Source: JAVBQL01 sp031549085 (GTDB lineage: Bacteria; Spirochaetota; GWE2-31-10; MWDO01). Taken from it: DNA of 64,000 bases. Location of the stretch: assembly GCA_031549085.1 (NCBI GenBank), contig JAVBQL010000012.1, forward strand, positions 7,087-71,086. Reading direction: 5' to 3'. Positions 45,173-54,821 of this stretch are shown here, one piece after another (within the stretch, counting starts at the first letter, position 1; each line of letters starts with the position of its first letter). The position numbers were made by a program, and so were the translations under genes. Below the pieces are notes generated by a model. The model made no database searches. It worked only from the letters and a program-made list of their open reading frames with translations, and was not told where the DNA came from.

Positions 45173-47056
45173 ATGGAAGATTCTAGGATAAGGCCCGGTT
45201 TAAATAAAGAGCTTAAGGTTAGAAGTGTAACTTTTCTTGTTGCTATTTTTATAATAATAATATTACTTCTAAAAATAGGGTACATACAGATCATAAAAAA
45301 TCCAATGTTTAGTAAACAATCCGAACACTATAGAGAAAAAGTAGTAAGGATTGAGCCAATAAGAGGTAATATCTACTCCAGCGATGGTGTAGTTTTGGCA
45401 AAGAATATTATAACATATAATCTCTATATAAATCCTTTTGAATTGCCAAAAAATCTAGAAAAAAGACAAATATCACTTCTATACCTATCAAATGTACTTA
45501 ATGTTCCATATGAAGATATAGAGAAGTTTCTATCAGAAAACTCAAAAAAGAGAGAAGATCTGCTTTTCAAAGAGAATATACCATATGATAATTTTATAAG
45601 AATTAAAGAGAATGATGAAAACATGAAAGGGATATCTATAAAAGAGAACTTGATTAGAAATTATCCAAATAAAAATATGTTGTCACATGTTCTAGGCTAT
45701 ATAGGTCCAATAAATAGTAATGAACTATCTATTTTAAGTAAAGAGGGATATCAGCAGCTCGATTTTATAGGAAAGAATGGAATAGAAAAAAGTTATGAGA
45801 GCGAATTGAAGGGCAAAGCAGGCAGGATTGTTTATGAAATAGATGCAAAAATGAATATACAAAAAGAGATAAAAGAGAAGTATGAAAAAGCAGAATCTGG
45901 ACATGATATAGAGCTCTCAATAGACTTTGAACTGCAGAAAAATGTTGAACAGATCTTAGCTGATAGAACAGGTGTCATTATAGTATCCCGTCCATATACA
46001 GGGGAGATACTTGCAATGGTAAGCTATCCAAACTACGATCCAAATGTCTATATATTACAAAGCCCAGAAAATGATAGGGTCAAACTAGATTTGGAGCTTG
46101 ATACTATTGGAAGCCCTCTTTTAAACAGAAGTATCCAGTCAATATATCCACCCGGTTCTACATTTAAAATAGTTACAAATACAGCAACTCTCAGTGAGGG
46201 GCTGGTCTCCACAGAGAAGACATTCTATTGTAATGGTTTTTATAAGATTGGTACTGACACTTTCAAGTGTTGGGTTTTTCCTCATGGGCATGGTTGGCAA
46301 AACCTTAATCATGCTCTTATAAACTCATGTGATGTCTACTACTACAATATTGCACGTAATAATATAGATAGGGTGAGTACATATGCAAAATATTTTGGTT
46401 ATGGAAGCTACCTTGGTGTAGATTTGCCCTCTGAAGTTAATGGTCTTATCCCTGATCCAGAGTGGAAGCGTAAAATTGGACTCTTTTGGGTTGGCGGAGA
46501 CAATCTAAACACAATCATTGGACAGGGAGATGTGAAAGTGACCCCGCTTCAGATATTAAACTCCTATAATGTTATTTCAAATAGAGGATATGCATATAAA
46601 CCTCATCTGTTAAAAAGCGTTCGTTCATCTATAGATGGATCTTTGTTAAAGGAGTATAAGGGAGAAAAGATTATAGATTTTGCTAAACTTGGTGTGGAAG
46701 AGAGTGTTTTTAATGGTGTAACACGATCTTTAAGGAGTGTTATTACAGAAGGGACTGGTTATGGGGCATTTAGAGCAAACCAATATAAATTCGCAGGAAA
46801 AACAGGTACAGCAGAGTTGGGAATGGGAAAGAAAAAACAGACACACTCATGGTTTGCTGGCTTTGGACCAATTGATTTCCCAGATGAAGAGAAAATAAGT
46901 TTTCTTGTACTCTGTGAGTTTGAAAATGGAAGTTATTACAGATATGCAGCCCCTTTAGCTAATATGGTTGCCAGTTCCTATTATAGAAAAGAGGACTATT
47001 TAACAACAGCCAAGCGATTTGGGTATCCTATAAAAGAGAGTTATAGAACGGAGTAG
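45173..47056 (+). CDS. mrdA: Penicillin-binding protein 2 (elongasome transpeptidase)
   Basis: A 627-residue class B PBP. A single N-terminal membrane helix (about 18-40) is followed by the PBP dimerisation domain (IRGNIYSSDGVVLAKN) and the transpeptidase: active serine in YPPGSTFKI, SCD as the second motif and KTGTAELG as the third. The GEILAMVSYPNYDPN segment is typical of PBP2. It works with RodA in lateral wall synthesis, and rodA starts seven bases downstream. Confidence 0.94.
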   Translation: MEDSRIRPGLNKELKVRSVTFLVAIFIIIILLLKIGYIQIIKNPMFSKQSEHYREKVVRIEPIRGNIYSSDGVVLAKNIITYNLYINPFELPKNLEKRQISLLYLSNVLNVPYEDIEKFLSENSKKREDLLFKENIPYDNFIRIKENDENMKGISIKENLIRNYPNKNMLSHVLGYIGPINSNELSILSKEGYQQLDFIGKNGIEKSYESELKGKAGRIVYEIDAKMNIQKEIKEKYEKAESGHDIELSIDFELQKNVEQILADRTGVIIVSRPYTGEILAMVSYPNYDPNVYILQSPENDRVKLDLELDTIGSPLLNRSIQSIYPPGSTFKIVTNTATLSEGLVSTEKTFYCNGFYKIGTDTFKCWVFPHGHGWQNLNHALINSCDVYYYNIARNNIDRVSTYAKYFGYGSYLGVDLPSEVNGLIPDPEWKRKIGLFWVGGDNLNTIIGQGDVKVTPLQILNSYNVISNRGYAYKPHLLKSVRSSIDGSLLKEYKGEKIIDFAKLGVEESVFNGVTRSLRSVITEGTGYGAFRANQYKFAGKTGTAELGMGKKKQTHSWFAGFGPIDFPDEEKISFLVLCEFENGSYYRYAAPLANMVASSYYRKEDYLTTAKRFGYPIKESYRTE

Positions 47057-47063
47057 AATATAT

Positions 47064-48395
47064 ATGAGAGATGATTTTTTTTCAAAGTTTGATTATGTAC
47101 TATTTTTTTCATCTATATTTTTGGGAATTATTGGTATATTTTTTATATATTCGGCAAATCTTAATACTAGGGCTGACAGTTTTCAGTATATGAGGCAGAT
47201 CATATTTTTAGTTGTAGGCCTAATTGTAGCTGTACTACTCTCTATAATGCCACCAAGAGTGCTTCAAAGATATACATTAGCATTCTATATAATATGTATA
47301 ATAGGTGTTCTAGTAACTGTTTTCTTTGGCCGACATGTTATGGGACAGAGAAGGCTTATACTTTTGGGAGTAAATATACAGTTTTCAGAGTTTGCGAAGA
47401 TAGCAACAATATCACTTCTTTCAATATTTTATTCAAAAAAAACACAGCTAGAAATTGCAGATCTCTCTACATTTCTTAAAGGGGTGGCTATAACATTTAT
47501 ACCCGCTGGAGTTATAATGCTTTTGCCAGATCTAGGCACAACTTTGGTCTTTTTTCCAATATTCTTTTTTATCTCTTTTATAGCGGGTGTTCCCAAAAAA
47601 TATCTTATATATTCTCTACTATTGATAGTTTTTGCAGCCTTCATACCATTTGTTACAACAATAAATAAGCTCTATTTTAATAATGAGAGTGAAATTTTAA
47701 ATCTTTTCATTAACAAAAGATATATATTTATAGTTTTTACTACTTTTCTCTTAACTCTTTTGATAGCATTGCTGGTCTTCTTTGACTATATAAAAGGCAT
47801 ATCTCAGAAATTTAAAACTTTCTTTTTGGTCTATATTTTTATAATTTCAGCGGTAATAATTGGTTTATCAGTATCATACCCCCTAAATAGAGTATTAAAA
47901 CCATATCAAAAAGATAGATTGTTAATATTTTTCAATCCATATGTTGATTCCAAAGGCAGCGGATATCATATTATACAATCTATCACAACTATTGGTAATG
48001 GCGGACTCTTTGGAAAAGGGTGGGGAAAGGGAGAACAGGTACAGAAGAGCTTTGTCCCAGAGCAATCAACAGACTTTATCTACCCAGTTATTGCAGAAGA
48101 GGCTGGTTTTGTAGGCAGCATGGTGATTTTACTATTATACTCATTGATTTTTATACAAAGTTTCAAGATCTGTGTAAAATCCAAAGATTATTGGGGTTCA
48201 TATGTTGTTATTGGTATAATGGCAATGTTTCTATTTCATATTTTAGAAAACATTGGAATGTGTATAGGGTTAATGCCAATAACGGGTATTCCTTTGCCCT
48301 TTATATCGTATGGTGGATCTTTTCTCTTATCCTGTTTTATAGCTATTGGGTTTATGCTTAATATTGCAGAAAATGGAATTAGAATAAAAAAATAG
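47064..48395 (+). CDS. rodA: Rod shape-determining peptidoglycan polymerase RodA
   Basis: A 443-residue SEDS-family membrane glycosyltransferase with about ten to twelve helices. Family motifs are visible: GQRRLILLGVNIQFSEFAK, PDLGTTLVF, FGKGWGKGEQVQKSFVPEQSTDFIYPVIAEE and PLPFISYGGS near the end. A longer cytoplasmic/membrane insertion (about 195-270) is present compared with E. coli RodA (370 residues). It is seven bases after mrdA, and the pair forms the elongasome core. Confidence 0.94.
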   Translation: MRDDFFSKFDYVLFFSSIFLGIIGIFFIYSANLNTRADSFQYMRQIIFLVVGLIVAVLLSIMPPRVLQRYTLAFYIICIIGVLVTVFFGRHVMGQRRLILLGVNIQFSEFAKIATISLLSIFYSKKTQLEIADLSTFLKGVAITFIPAGVIMLLPDLGTTLVFFPIFFFISFIAGVPKKYLIYSLLLIVFAAFIPFVTTINKLYFNNESEILNLFINKRYIFIVFTTFLLTLLIALLVFFDYIKGISQKFKTFFLVYIFIISAVIIGLSVSYPLNRVLKPYQKDRLLIFFNPYVDSKGSGYHIIQSITTIGNGGLFGKGWGKGEQVQKSFVPEQSTDFIYPVIAEEAGFVGSMVILLLYSLIFIQSFKICVKSKDYWGSYVVIGIMAMFLFHILENIGMCIGLMPITGIPLPFISYGGSFLLSCFIAIGFMLNIAENGIRIKK

Positions 48396-48484
48396 AGTAA
48401 ATATTGTTAAATAAAAGAGAGAACCAACCTTTTCATATTTATCATTATTTGTTATAATATAAAAAGTATAAGGAGGGTGTGCCA

Positions 48485-50623
48485 ATGGCTAAACAAAACA
48501 GCCTTTTCTATCCAAATGACAAGAAAGCAGATAAAAACTACAGAAATCTCACTCCAAAAGAGATAGAGATTTTAGTAAAAAATAATAACTCCGCTGAAGA
48601 CTGGAATGATATCTATGTAGCGGAGCAGTTTGATGTAGAGCTTATCACAAATTGTGAGTTCTATGGCAAAAACAGAATCGGTGCACTATCAAATATCTAT
48701 CTTGAGTTTCATGATTTAAAACTTCCTGTGGGTTTGGATAACTCTACAATAATATCATGTGATATAGGTGATAATGTTGTTATAAGAGAGGTACACTACC
48801 TTGCAAACTATGTTGTAGGCGATTTTTCAATACTTTTTAATATAGATGAGATGTCAAATTCTAACCATAGCAAGTTTGGAAATGGTTTTCTTAAAAAAGG
48901 TGAAAATGAGGATGTTCGCATATGGATTGAGCTTGCAAATGAGAATGCTGGAAGAAAAATACTCCCATTTGAAGATATGATTACAGCTGATGCCTTTATA
49001 TGGTCAAAATTTAGAGGTGATAAAGCCTTAATGAAATCGCTCTTTTCTATGGTTGATGGTAGCGATGATAAAAAGAGAGGATACTACGGTGAGGTAGGAA
49101 AATTCTCTGTAATAAAAAATAGCAGGATAATAAAAGATACAAATATAGGTGAGTATTGCTATATAAAAGGCGCAAATAAGATAAAAAATACAACTATTCG
49201 CTCTTCAAAAGATGAACCAACACAAATAGGTGAGGGAGTAGAGCTTGTTAACGGAATAATTGGATATTCAAACAAGATTTTTTATGGTGCAAAGGGTGTA
49301 AGATTTGTTATGGGTACAAATTGTCAGCTAAAATATGGAGCAAGGCTATTAAACTCTGTTATGGGTGACAATTCGACAGTATCTTGCTGTGAAATTTTAA
49401 ATAACCTTATCTTCCCTTTTCATGAACAGCACCACAACTCATCGTTTTTGATTGCAAGCACTTTGCTTGGGCAATCCAATATAGCCTCAGGTGCAACAAT
49501 AGGCTCTAATCACAACTCTCGTGCTCCTGATGGGGAGATAATAGCTGGCAGAGGCTTCTGGCCGGGACTATGTACCAGCTTTAAGCACAATTCAAAATTT
49601 GCCTCATATTCATTAATTGTTAAAGGTGATTATTTACATGAACTTAATATAGAGTATCCATTCTCTCTAATATCTTTGAAAAAGCGAAAAGAGGCTATCT
49701 CTATTGTTCCAGCCTACTGGTTTTTCCATAATATGTATGCATTGGCTAGAAACCAATATAAGTTTAAAGCAAGGGATAAGAGAAAAAATATTGTTCAGCA
49801 TATTGAGATAGACCCATATGCTCCAGATACAATATCTGAAGTATTGTATGCTATGGATAGGATAGCCTACTTAATTGGTAAAAAAAATGATGACTCCTTA
49901 ACAGATGATAAAAAAACATTGAAAGCTGGTATTGAATATATCAATGATGTCTCAAAAACTAATTATAATGATATAGATGTTGATATTCTTGATTCTCATG
50001 CTATGAGAAGACATGGTGGCTATATAAAAGAGCCAATTAAGGCATATAATATGTATAAGGATATTGTTATCTATTTTGCTGTGAAAAATATAATTAACTA
50101 TTTTTTTAAAGATAACCAACTAGAATTGAAGACCTTTTTTGATAAGATAGCAACATTTTCAAAAGAAAAGGTCTTTACAAAATGGTGGAATTTAGGTGGG
50201 CAGATAGTTTCTGATGATGATCTTGAAAACTTAAAGAGTGATATTAAAAAGGGTAATCTTAAAACATGGAAGAGTGTACATACTAGATATGATGAACTTG
50301 ATAGCAGGTATGAGAAGGATAAGACTCGTTATGGACTCTATGCTTTGGAAAAGATATACAATAAAAAGATAGAATCATTTAGTATTGATGATTGGAGAGA
50401 GGTTACATCGAGAACAGTTAATTTTGCAAATTTTATACTTGAATCATCTATAAAATCAAGAAAGAAAGATTATACAGATCCATTTAGAAAAATGATGTAT
50501 GATAATGAAGATGAGATGGTTGCTGTATTGGGAGATTTTAAAGAAAATAGTTTCTTAAAAGAGTTAGATTCTGATACAAAATCCTTTATTAATAAAATCC
50601 CTAACTTTTTGAGTACAAAGTAA
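48485..50623 (+). CDS. DUF4954 protein with left-handed beta-helix-like region
   Basis: A 712-residue cytoplasmic protein. Residues about 60-400 are rich in hexapeptide-like turns (for example GDNVVIREV, LGQSNIASGATIGSNHNSRAPDGEI), resembling nucleotidyltransferase-associated acyltransferase beta-helices; the last 250 residues are helical and charged. The pattern matches DUF4954, known in treponemes and Bacteroidetes, of unknown function. I chose the ATG at 48485, eight bases after a strong AGGAGG; the upstream GTG is too close to that site. TATAAT at 48453 is a likely -10. The stop overlaps the next start by one base. Confidence 0.8.
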   Translation: MAKQNSLFYPNDKKADKNYRNLTPKEIEILVKNNNSAEDWNDIYVAEQFDVELITNCEFYGKNRIGALSNIYLEFHDLKLPVGLDNSTIISCDIGDNVVIREVHYLANYVVGDFSILFNIDEMSNSNHSKFGNGFLKKGENEDVRIWIELANENAGRKILPFEDMITADAFIWSKFRGDKALMKSLFSMVDGSDDKKRGYYGEVGKFSVIKNSRIIKDTNIGEYCYIKGANKIKNTTIRSSKDEPTQIGEGVELVNGIIGYSNKIFYGAKGVRFVMGTNCQLKYGARLLNSVMGDNSTVSCCEILNNLIFPFHEQHHNSSFLIASTLLGQSNIASGATIGSNHNSRAPDGEIIAGRGFWPGLCTSFKHNSKFASYSLIVKGDYLHELNIEYPFSLISLKKRKEAISIVPAYWFFHNMYALARNQYKFKARDKRKNIVQHIEIDPYAPDTISEVLYAMDRIAYLIGKKNDDSLTDDKKTLKAGIEYINDVSKTNYNDIDVDILDSHAMRRHGGYIKEPIKAYNMYKDIVIYFAVKNIINYFFKDNQLELKTFFDKIATFSKEKVFTKWWNLGGQIVSDDDLENLKSDIKKGNLKTWKSVHTRYDELDSRYEKDKTRYGLYALEKIYNKKIESFSIDDWREVTSRTVNFANFILESSIKSRKKDYTDPFRKMMYDNEDEMVAVLGDFKENSFLKELDSDTKSFINKIPNFLSTK

Positions 50624-51165
50624 TGAAATCAAATAGAAAAGTTGTTTTATATATAGCCATGAGCTTAGATGGCTATATAGCTCGAAAAGATGGTGATATA
50701 TCTTGGCTTACAAAGTATGATAATACTCCTGGATTAGCTGAAGGGTACTCTGAATTTATTCAAAATATAGATACACTAATAATGGGAAATAGCACGTATA
50801 AACAGATCTCATTGGAGCTATTTGTAGATAAGTGGCCATATGATGGATTAAAGAGTTATATATTCACATCAAAACCAGAGAAAAGTGATAATAGTGATAT
50901 TGAGTTTGTTAACACAGATCTACCCGATTTTGTTAGACAATTACAAGGACAAGATGGAAAAGATATCTGGATTGTAGGTGGAAACTCTATTGTTAACCCT
51001 TTGATAAAAAACAATTTAATAGATGAATACTACATATCTATAATTCCAACTATTTTAGGAGATGGAATAGCTCTTTTTGATAAAGATAAGAGTTTTATTC
51101 AGCTTAAATTAGAAAGATGTATGAAATATGATGATATTATTACTGTAATATATAAAAGAGATTAG
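50623..51165 (+). CDS. Dihydrofolate reductase-like (RibD C-terminal family) reductase
   Basis: A 180-residue NADPH-dependent reductase of the DHFR/RibD_C superfamily. The opening YIAMSLDGYIARKDGDISWL, the middle DTLIMGNSTYKQI and the cofactor loop DIWIVGGNSIVN followed by DEYYISIIPTILGDGI are typical of YwjB/YyaP-type proteins. It is more distant from true FolA, so the substrate is uncertain. Its ATG overlaps the DUF4954 stop by one base (TAATGA), giving translational coupling. Confidence 0.8.
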   Translation: MKSNRKVVLYIAMSLDGYIARKDGDISWLTKYDNTPGLAEGYSEFIQNIDTLIMGNSTYKQISLELFVDKWPYDGLKSYIFTSKPEKSDNSDIEFVNTDLPDFVRQLQGQDGKDIWIVGGNSIVNPLIKNNLIDEYYISIIPTILGDGIALFDKDKSFIQLKLERCMKYDDIITVIYKRD

Positions 51166-51183
51166 ATATTTTTTGTAAGAAAA

Positions 51184-52218
51184 TTACTCTTTGCTTGAAA
51201 AGTATTTTTTCCAGCTTTTTCTTACTCTTCTTATATACTCTTTTTTCTTGCTTTTTGGCAGAAATGAAGCCTTAAAACCATTTATCACAATCTGCCTCAA
51301 ATCGTCTAAAGAGAATCCCATCTCAGAATAGAGATTCCAATATTCATCAATTATATTGATGCTAAATAGGGTAGGATCATCAGTGTTTAATGTTACAAGT
51401 ATTCCATTATCATAAAATTGTCTTATTGGATGATCTTTTAGCTCTTTTACATACTTTTTTGTAAAGACATTGCTGGTAGGAGCGATTTCTAATGGAATTT
51501 GCTCTTCTGCTAAATAGTCCATTATCTCTTTGTTCTCGATAGCTGCAATTCCATGCCCAATTCTTTCAACTTTTAGTAACCTGATTGTATCCCATATTGA
51601 TTGATATGTGTCATCTTCTCCAGCGTGTGCAACTCTATGTAGTCCATACTCTTTTGCTTTCTTGTATACTTCTATATAATCTTTTGCTGGACCCTTTTTT
51701 TCGTCACCACCCAAACCTATACCTATTATATCTTTTGTCTTATGTTTTATAACAAGTTCAAGATTTGCCATTGCATTTTCTGGACCAAATGTTCTTGAGA
51801 CATCTACCAAAATCTTTATGATAATATTATCTTTTCTTCTTATCTTTCTTATCTTTTTTGAGAAGAATTTTACCATCTCCTCATATTTCCAACCCTGTTT
51901 TATAAAGTAGGTTGGAGCAAAAAAGAGTTCTGCATATACAAGACCATTTTTCTTCATGTAATATGATATACTATGAAAAAGGTTTCCAAAATCTGAAATG
52001 GTTTTAAAAGATTTTTGTAGCAAGAGAAAAACATTGATAAATTCTTCTAGATTGCTTACATTAAAAAGCTTATCAATTTCATTTTTATCTTTATATTTTA
52101 GATTCTCTTTTGAAAGCATTCTTCCTGCATCTTGCTTACTAACCACAGCTTCAGAATGGAGATGGATCTCTGTTTTTGGAATTTTCTTAAAAAATTTATA
52201 GAACTCTTTTTTTTCCAT
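51184..52218 (-). CDS. add: Adenosine deaminase family enzyme
   Basis: A 344-residue zinc amidohydrolase converting adenosine (or a related 6-aminopurine) to the 6-oxo form. Metal ligands are H19 and H21 in TEIHLHSEA; RVAHAGEDD provides the third histidine and catalytic Glu, and TLNTDDPTLF the aspartates. APTSNVF matches the family CPxSN segment with Ala in place of Cys. The usual H-x-H-x-x-G is H-L-H-S-E-A here, a mild divergence, so adenine deaminase or another specificity is possible. It lies 98 bases downstream of pyrF. Confidence 0.85.
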   Translation of the reverse strand: MEKKEFYKFFKKIPKTEIHLHSEAVVSKQDAGRMLSKENLKYKDKNEIDKLFNVSNLEEFINVFLLLQKSFKTISDFGNLFHSISYYMKKNGLVYAELFFAPTYFIKQGWKYEEMVKFFSKKIRKIRRKDNIIIKILVDVSRTFGPENAMANLELVIKHKTKDIIGIGLGGDEKKGPAKDYIEVYKKAKEYGLHRVAHAGEDDTYQSIWDTIRLLKVERIGHGIAAIENKEIMDYLAEEQIPLEIAPTSNVFTKKYVKELKDHPIRQFYDNGILVTLNTDDPTLFSINIIDEYWNLYSEMGFSLDDLRQIVINGFKASFLPKSKKKEYIRRVRKSWKKYFSSKE

Positions 52219-52316
52219 TAAATTCTGCCTTTATAATAAATATTTATGATAAAGCTACTTATACTTAATTATAGAAAAAATATGTTAAAATCTTTAATTC
52301 TTAAAGCTTTATTGTT

Positions 52317-53138
52317 TTAAATATTCATTTTTTTTATCTCTAGAGTGATATCATCAAGATAATTTTTAGAGTTATGCTCACTATTGGCATAAATTATTTT
52401 TGAAGATGAATTAATGAAAATTTTATGCATAGGATAATTAAACTCTTTTAACAGAGCAATAATTTCGGTAAAACTTCCACCTTGAGTGCCAACACCGGGG
52501 ATAAGAAGAGGAATACTGTTTTTACCAAGTCTATTTAAGAGATTTTTAAATTCTTCCATATGGGTTGCACCAACAACGGCTCCTATGTTGTTAGAATAGA
52601 GACTATTCCAGTCAAGTATATTGGAAAAGACTCTCTCATAGAGCTTTATACCTGTATCCAATGTAAGCTGCTGAAAATCACTGCTACCTCTGTTGGAGGT
52701 CAGCGCCAATACAAAATGTCCTTTATCTCTATACTCAAAGAATGGAGATATACTATCCAATCCTAGATATGGAGAGAGAGTAACTGCATCAGCATCAAAT
52801 TCATCAAAACACGCCTTTGCATAGGCTTTTGCAGTATTTCCAATATCTCCTCTCTTACAGTCCAGAATTGTTGGAATCTCCAATTTTTTTGCGAGCTTCA
52901 TAATCTCTTTTAGCGCTGATAGTCCATCAAATCCATATTGCTCATAAAACGCAATATTTGGCTTTACTACATATATATTATTTTGAAAGTTCATCAAGAT
53001 CTCTGTGAAATAAAATATGATAGTCTCTTTTATATTGTTTTTAGTTACTGGAAATTTTTCTATTAGAGGATCTAATCCAAGAGAGAGAATGCTATTAATA
53101 TCTTTAAATCTGTTTTCACATTTAGTTAAAAAATCCAT
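52317..53138 (-). CDS. pyrF: Orotidine 5'-phosphate decarboxylase
   Basis: A 273-residue enzyme for the last step of UMP synthesis. The catalytic signature LDCKRGDIGNTAKAYAKACF carries the D-x-K-x-x-D core. The length and VKPNIAFYEQYG segment match the type 2 family rather than the ~230-residue E. coli type. It is transcribed from a promoter within the short divergent gap shared with the M14/M15 peptidase gene. No other pyr gene is in the window apart from the carA homologue. Confidence 0.92.
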   Translation of the reverse strand: MDFLTKCENRFKDINSILSLGLDPLIEKFPVTKNNIKETIIFYFTEILMNFQNNIYVVKPNIAFYEQYGFDGLSALKEIMKLAKKLEIPTILDCKRGDIGNTAKAYAKACFDEFDADAVTLSPYLGLDSISPFFEYRDKGHFVLALTSNRGSSDFQQLTLDTGIKLYERVFSNILDWNSLYSNNIGAVVGATHMEEFKNLLNRLGKNSIPLLIPGVGTQGGSFTEIIALLKEFNYPMHKIFINSSSKIIYANSEHNSKNYLDDITLEIKKMNI

Positions 53139-53172
53139 AATTTTTTTTCTCCGACAAGTTTTGTTATTTTCG

Positions 53173-53201
53173 AATATACATAATTATTCGTACAATGTAA
53201 A
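53173..53201 (-). promoter_or_regulatory. pyrF promoter
   Basis: On the minus strand TTTACA (53201-53196), a 17-base spacer and TATATT (53178-53173) form a good sigma-70 promoter. The -10 lies inside an inverted repeat CGAATA...TATTCG (53171-53190), which could be an operator. Confidence 0.6.
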
Positions 53202-53236
53202 CAAAGAAATTTTACAAATTGCAAGGTTTTTAATTT

Positions 53237-53265
53237 TTGACATTTTATGCTTATTTTGTTATTAA
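53237..53265 (+). promoter_or_regulatory. Promoter for the M14/M15 peptidase gene, nearly leaderless
   Basis: TTGACA (53237-53242) is an exact -35; after 17 bases comes TATTAA (53260-53265). The expected start point near 53272 is only one or two bases before the ATG at 53274, and no Shine-Dalgarno is visible. Confidence 0.5.
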
Positions 53266-53273
53266 ATTCATCT

Positions 53274-54737
53274 ATGCAAAATCGATTTTGTCTATCATTT
53301 GTTTTTATCTTTTTATCATTTTTTTTAATATTTTCAGAAGAGAGAGTTATAATTGGTAGAAGTGTTGATGAAAGACCCATAAATCTCTATAAATTTGGCG
53401 ATGGTAACCAGATTTTAGTTATAATAGCTGGTATTCATGGTAATGAAGAGAACACTTCAAAGACTGCAGAATTTATATTAAATGAACTTATTCAAAAAAA
53501 GAATAAAGTACCTAAAAATAAGAGCCTTTGGATAATACCAAGATTAAATCCTGATGGTTTGTTGAAAGATAGAAGATTAAATGATAATGATGTTGACTTG
53601 AACCGTAATTTTGCTACAGATAACTGGCAGCCACTGATATATTTTTCCAATAATATATTTAGTGCAGGAAGCAAGCCATTTAGTGAGCCAGAGACGCAGG
53701 CTATACAGAGACTTTTTGAACCATTAAGAAACAGTAAATCAATTGTTGTTCTATCATTGCACTCTGCTGGAGATGCTATAATACCCGGAAATGAGCAGTA
53801 TTATAATACCCAATTTGCATCTATTGTCTATGAAAATTCAGATTATCTTTTTGATAATATTGGATACAATACATCAGGAGATATGACAGGCTGGCTATCA
53901 GATAGGCTTGGCATTGCTGCTCTAACAATAGAATTCAAATCAAAGATAGATTTAGATATCAAAAATGTAAAAAGAATGATAAAAGGGATACTAAATATTG
54001 ATATTACGAAAGCTGTTTATATAGAATCAAACAAAGATATGGAAAAGAGGTATAAAAACATAGATAAGATTATAAAAGAGCTGCCAAAAGATGTTATTAG
54101 TAAAATAAAGAAAAGTAAAAAGTCTGAAGATAACTTTTTGAGCCATTTAAAAGCAATTCCAAGAAATTCAGAAGAGCTTCTTCTACTGGTAAATAAGAAA
54201 AATCTCTTACCAAAAGACTATATACCTAATGATCTTGTCAATCTTGATAATAGCTATTTTAAATCTAATAAAAATTCTTATCAGCTTAGAAGAATTATAT
54301 TAAATGATCTACGTGATATGTTTTCTGATTCAAACAATGATGATGTTTCGCTCTCTATTGTATCAGCTTTTCGCTCTTATGAGACACAGGTTGTTGTATA
54401 TAATGGCTGGGTAAAGCAGTATGGTGCTGAATATGCCTCAACAATAAGTGCAAAACCGGGTGCATCACAGCATCAATTGGGTACTGTCATAGATTTTAAC
54501 AGTCTTGAGGAGTCTTTTGAGAAGACAAAAGAGGGAGTATGGCTAAAATATAATGCTTTTAAATATGGATTTGTTATGTCTTTTCCAAAGGGATTGGAGA
54601 ATATTACTGGCTATAGTTATGAGCCATGGCACTTTCGTTACATTGGAAAAGAGGCTGCATATCTGGTTCACAACTTTTTTAATGAGAATTTGGAGCTTTT
54701 TCTCAAATGGTATTGGGAAATTAATAATAATTATTAA
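53274..54737 (+). CDS. Exported two-domain peptidase: M14 carboxypeptidase plus M15 (VanY-like)
   Basis: A 487-residue exported protein with signal peptide MQNRFCLSFVFIFLSFFLIF. Residues about 24-245 form an M14-type zinc peptidase: H55 and E58 in GIHGNEE, N110-R111, H163 in SLHSAG and catalytic E220. Residues about 335-487 form an M15 D-Ala-D-Ala carboxypeptidase: SAFRSYETQ, H400-x6-D407 in SQHQLGTVIDF and EPWH (E450, H453). The start at 53274 follows from the signal peptide and the promoter position; a longer frame would begin at 53247. It probably trims peptidoglycan stem peptides in the periplasm. Confidence 0.8.
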   Translation: MQNRFCLSFVFIFLSFFLIFSEERVIIGRSVDERPINLYKFGDGNQILVIIAGIHGNEENTSKTAEFILNELIQKKNKVPKNKSLWIIPRLNPDGLLKDRRLNDNDVDLNRNFATDNWQPLIYFSNNIFSAGSKPFSEPETQAIQRLFEPLRNSKSIVVLSLHSAGDAIIPGNEQYYNTQFASIVYENSDYLFDNIGYNTSGDMTGWLSDRLGIAALTIEFKSKIDLDIKNVKRMIKGILNIDITKAVYIESNKDMEKRYKNIDKIIKELPKDVISKIKKSKKSEDNFLSHLKAIPRNSEELLLLVNKKNLLPKDYIPNDLVNLDNSYFKSNKNSYQLRRIILNDLRDMFSDSNNDDVSLSIVSAFRSYETQVVVYNGWVKQYGAEYASTISAKPGASQHQLGTVIDFNSLEESFEKTKEGVWLKYNAFKYGFVMSFPKGLENITGYSYEPWHFRYIGKEAAYLVHNFFNENLELFLKWYWEINNNY

Positions 54738-54743
54738 AAATAA

Positions 54744-54772
54744 TTGATTTTTATAAATAGTTATAATAATAT
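54744..54772 (+). promoter_or_regulatory. Promoter for the cheX-like to miaB gene run
   Basis: TTGATT (54744-54749), a 17-base spacer and TAATAT (54767-54772), with a second TATAAT-like stretch overlapping. It lies about 50 bases before the ATG at 54822. Confidence 0.4.
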
Positions 54773-54821
54773 AGGATTAGAAAAGAAAGATTGTATAAAT
54801 ACTTTTTTAGGAGATACTGTA

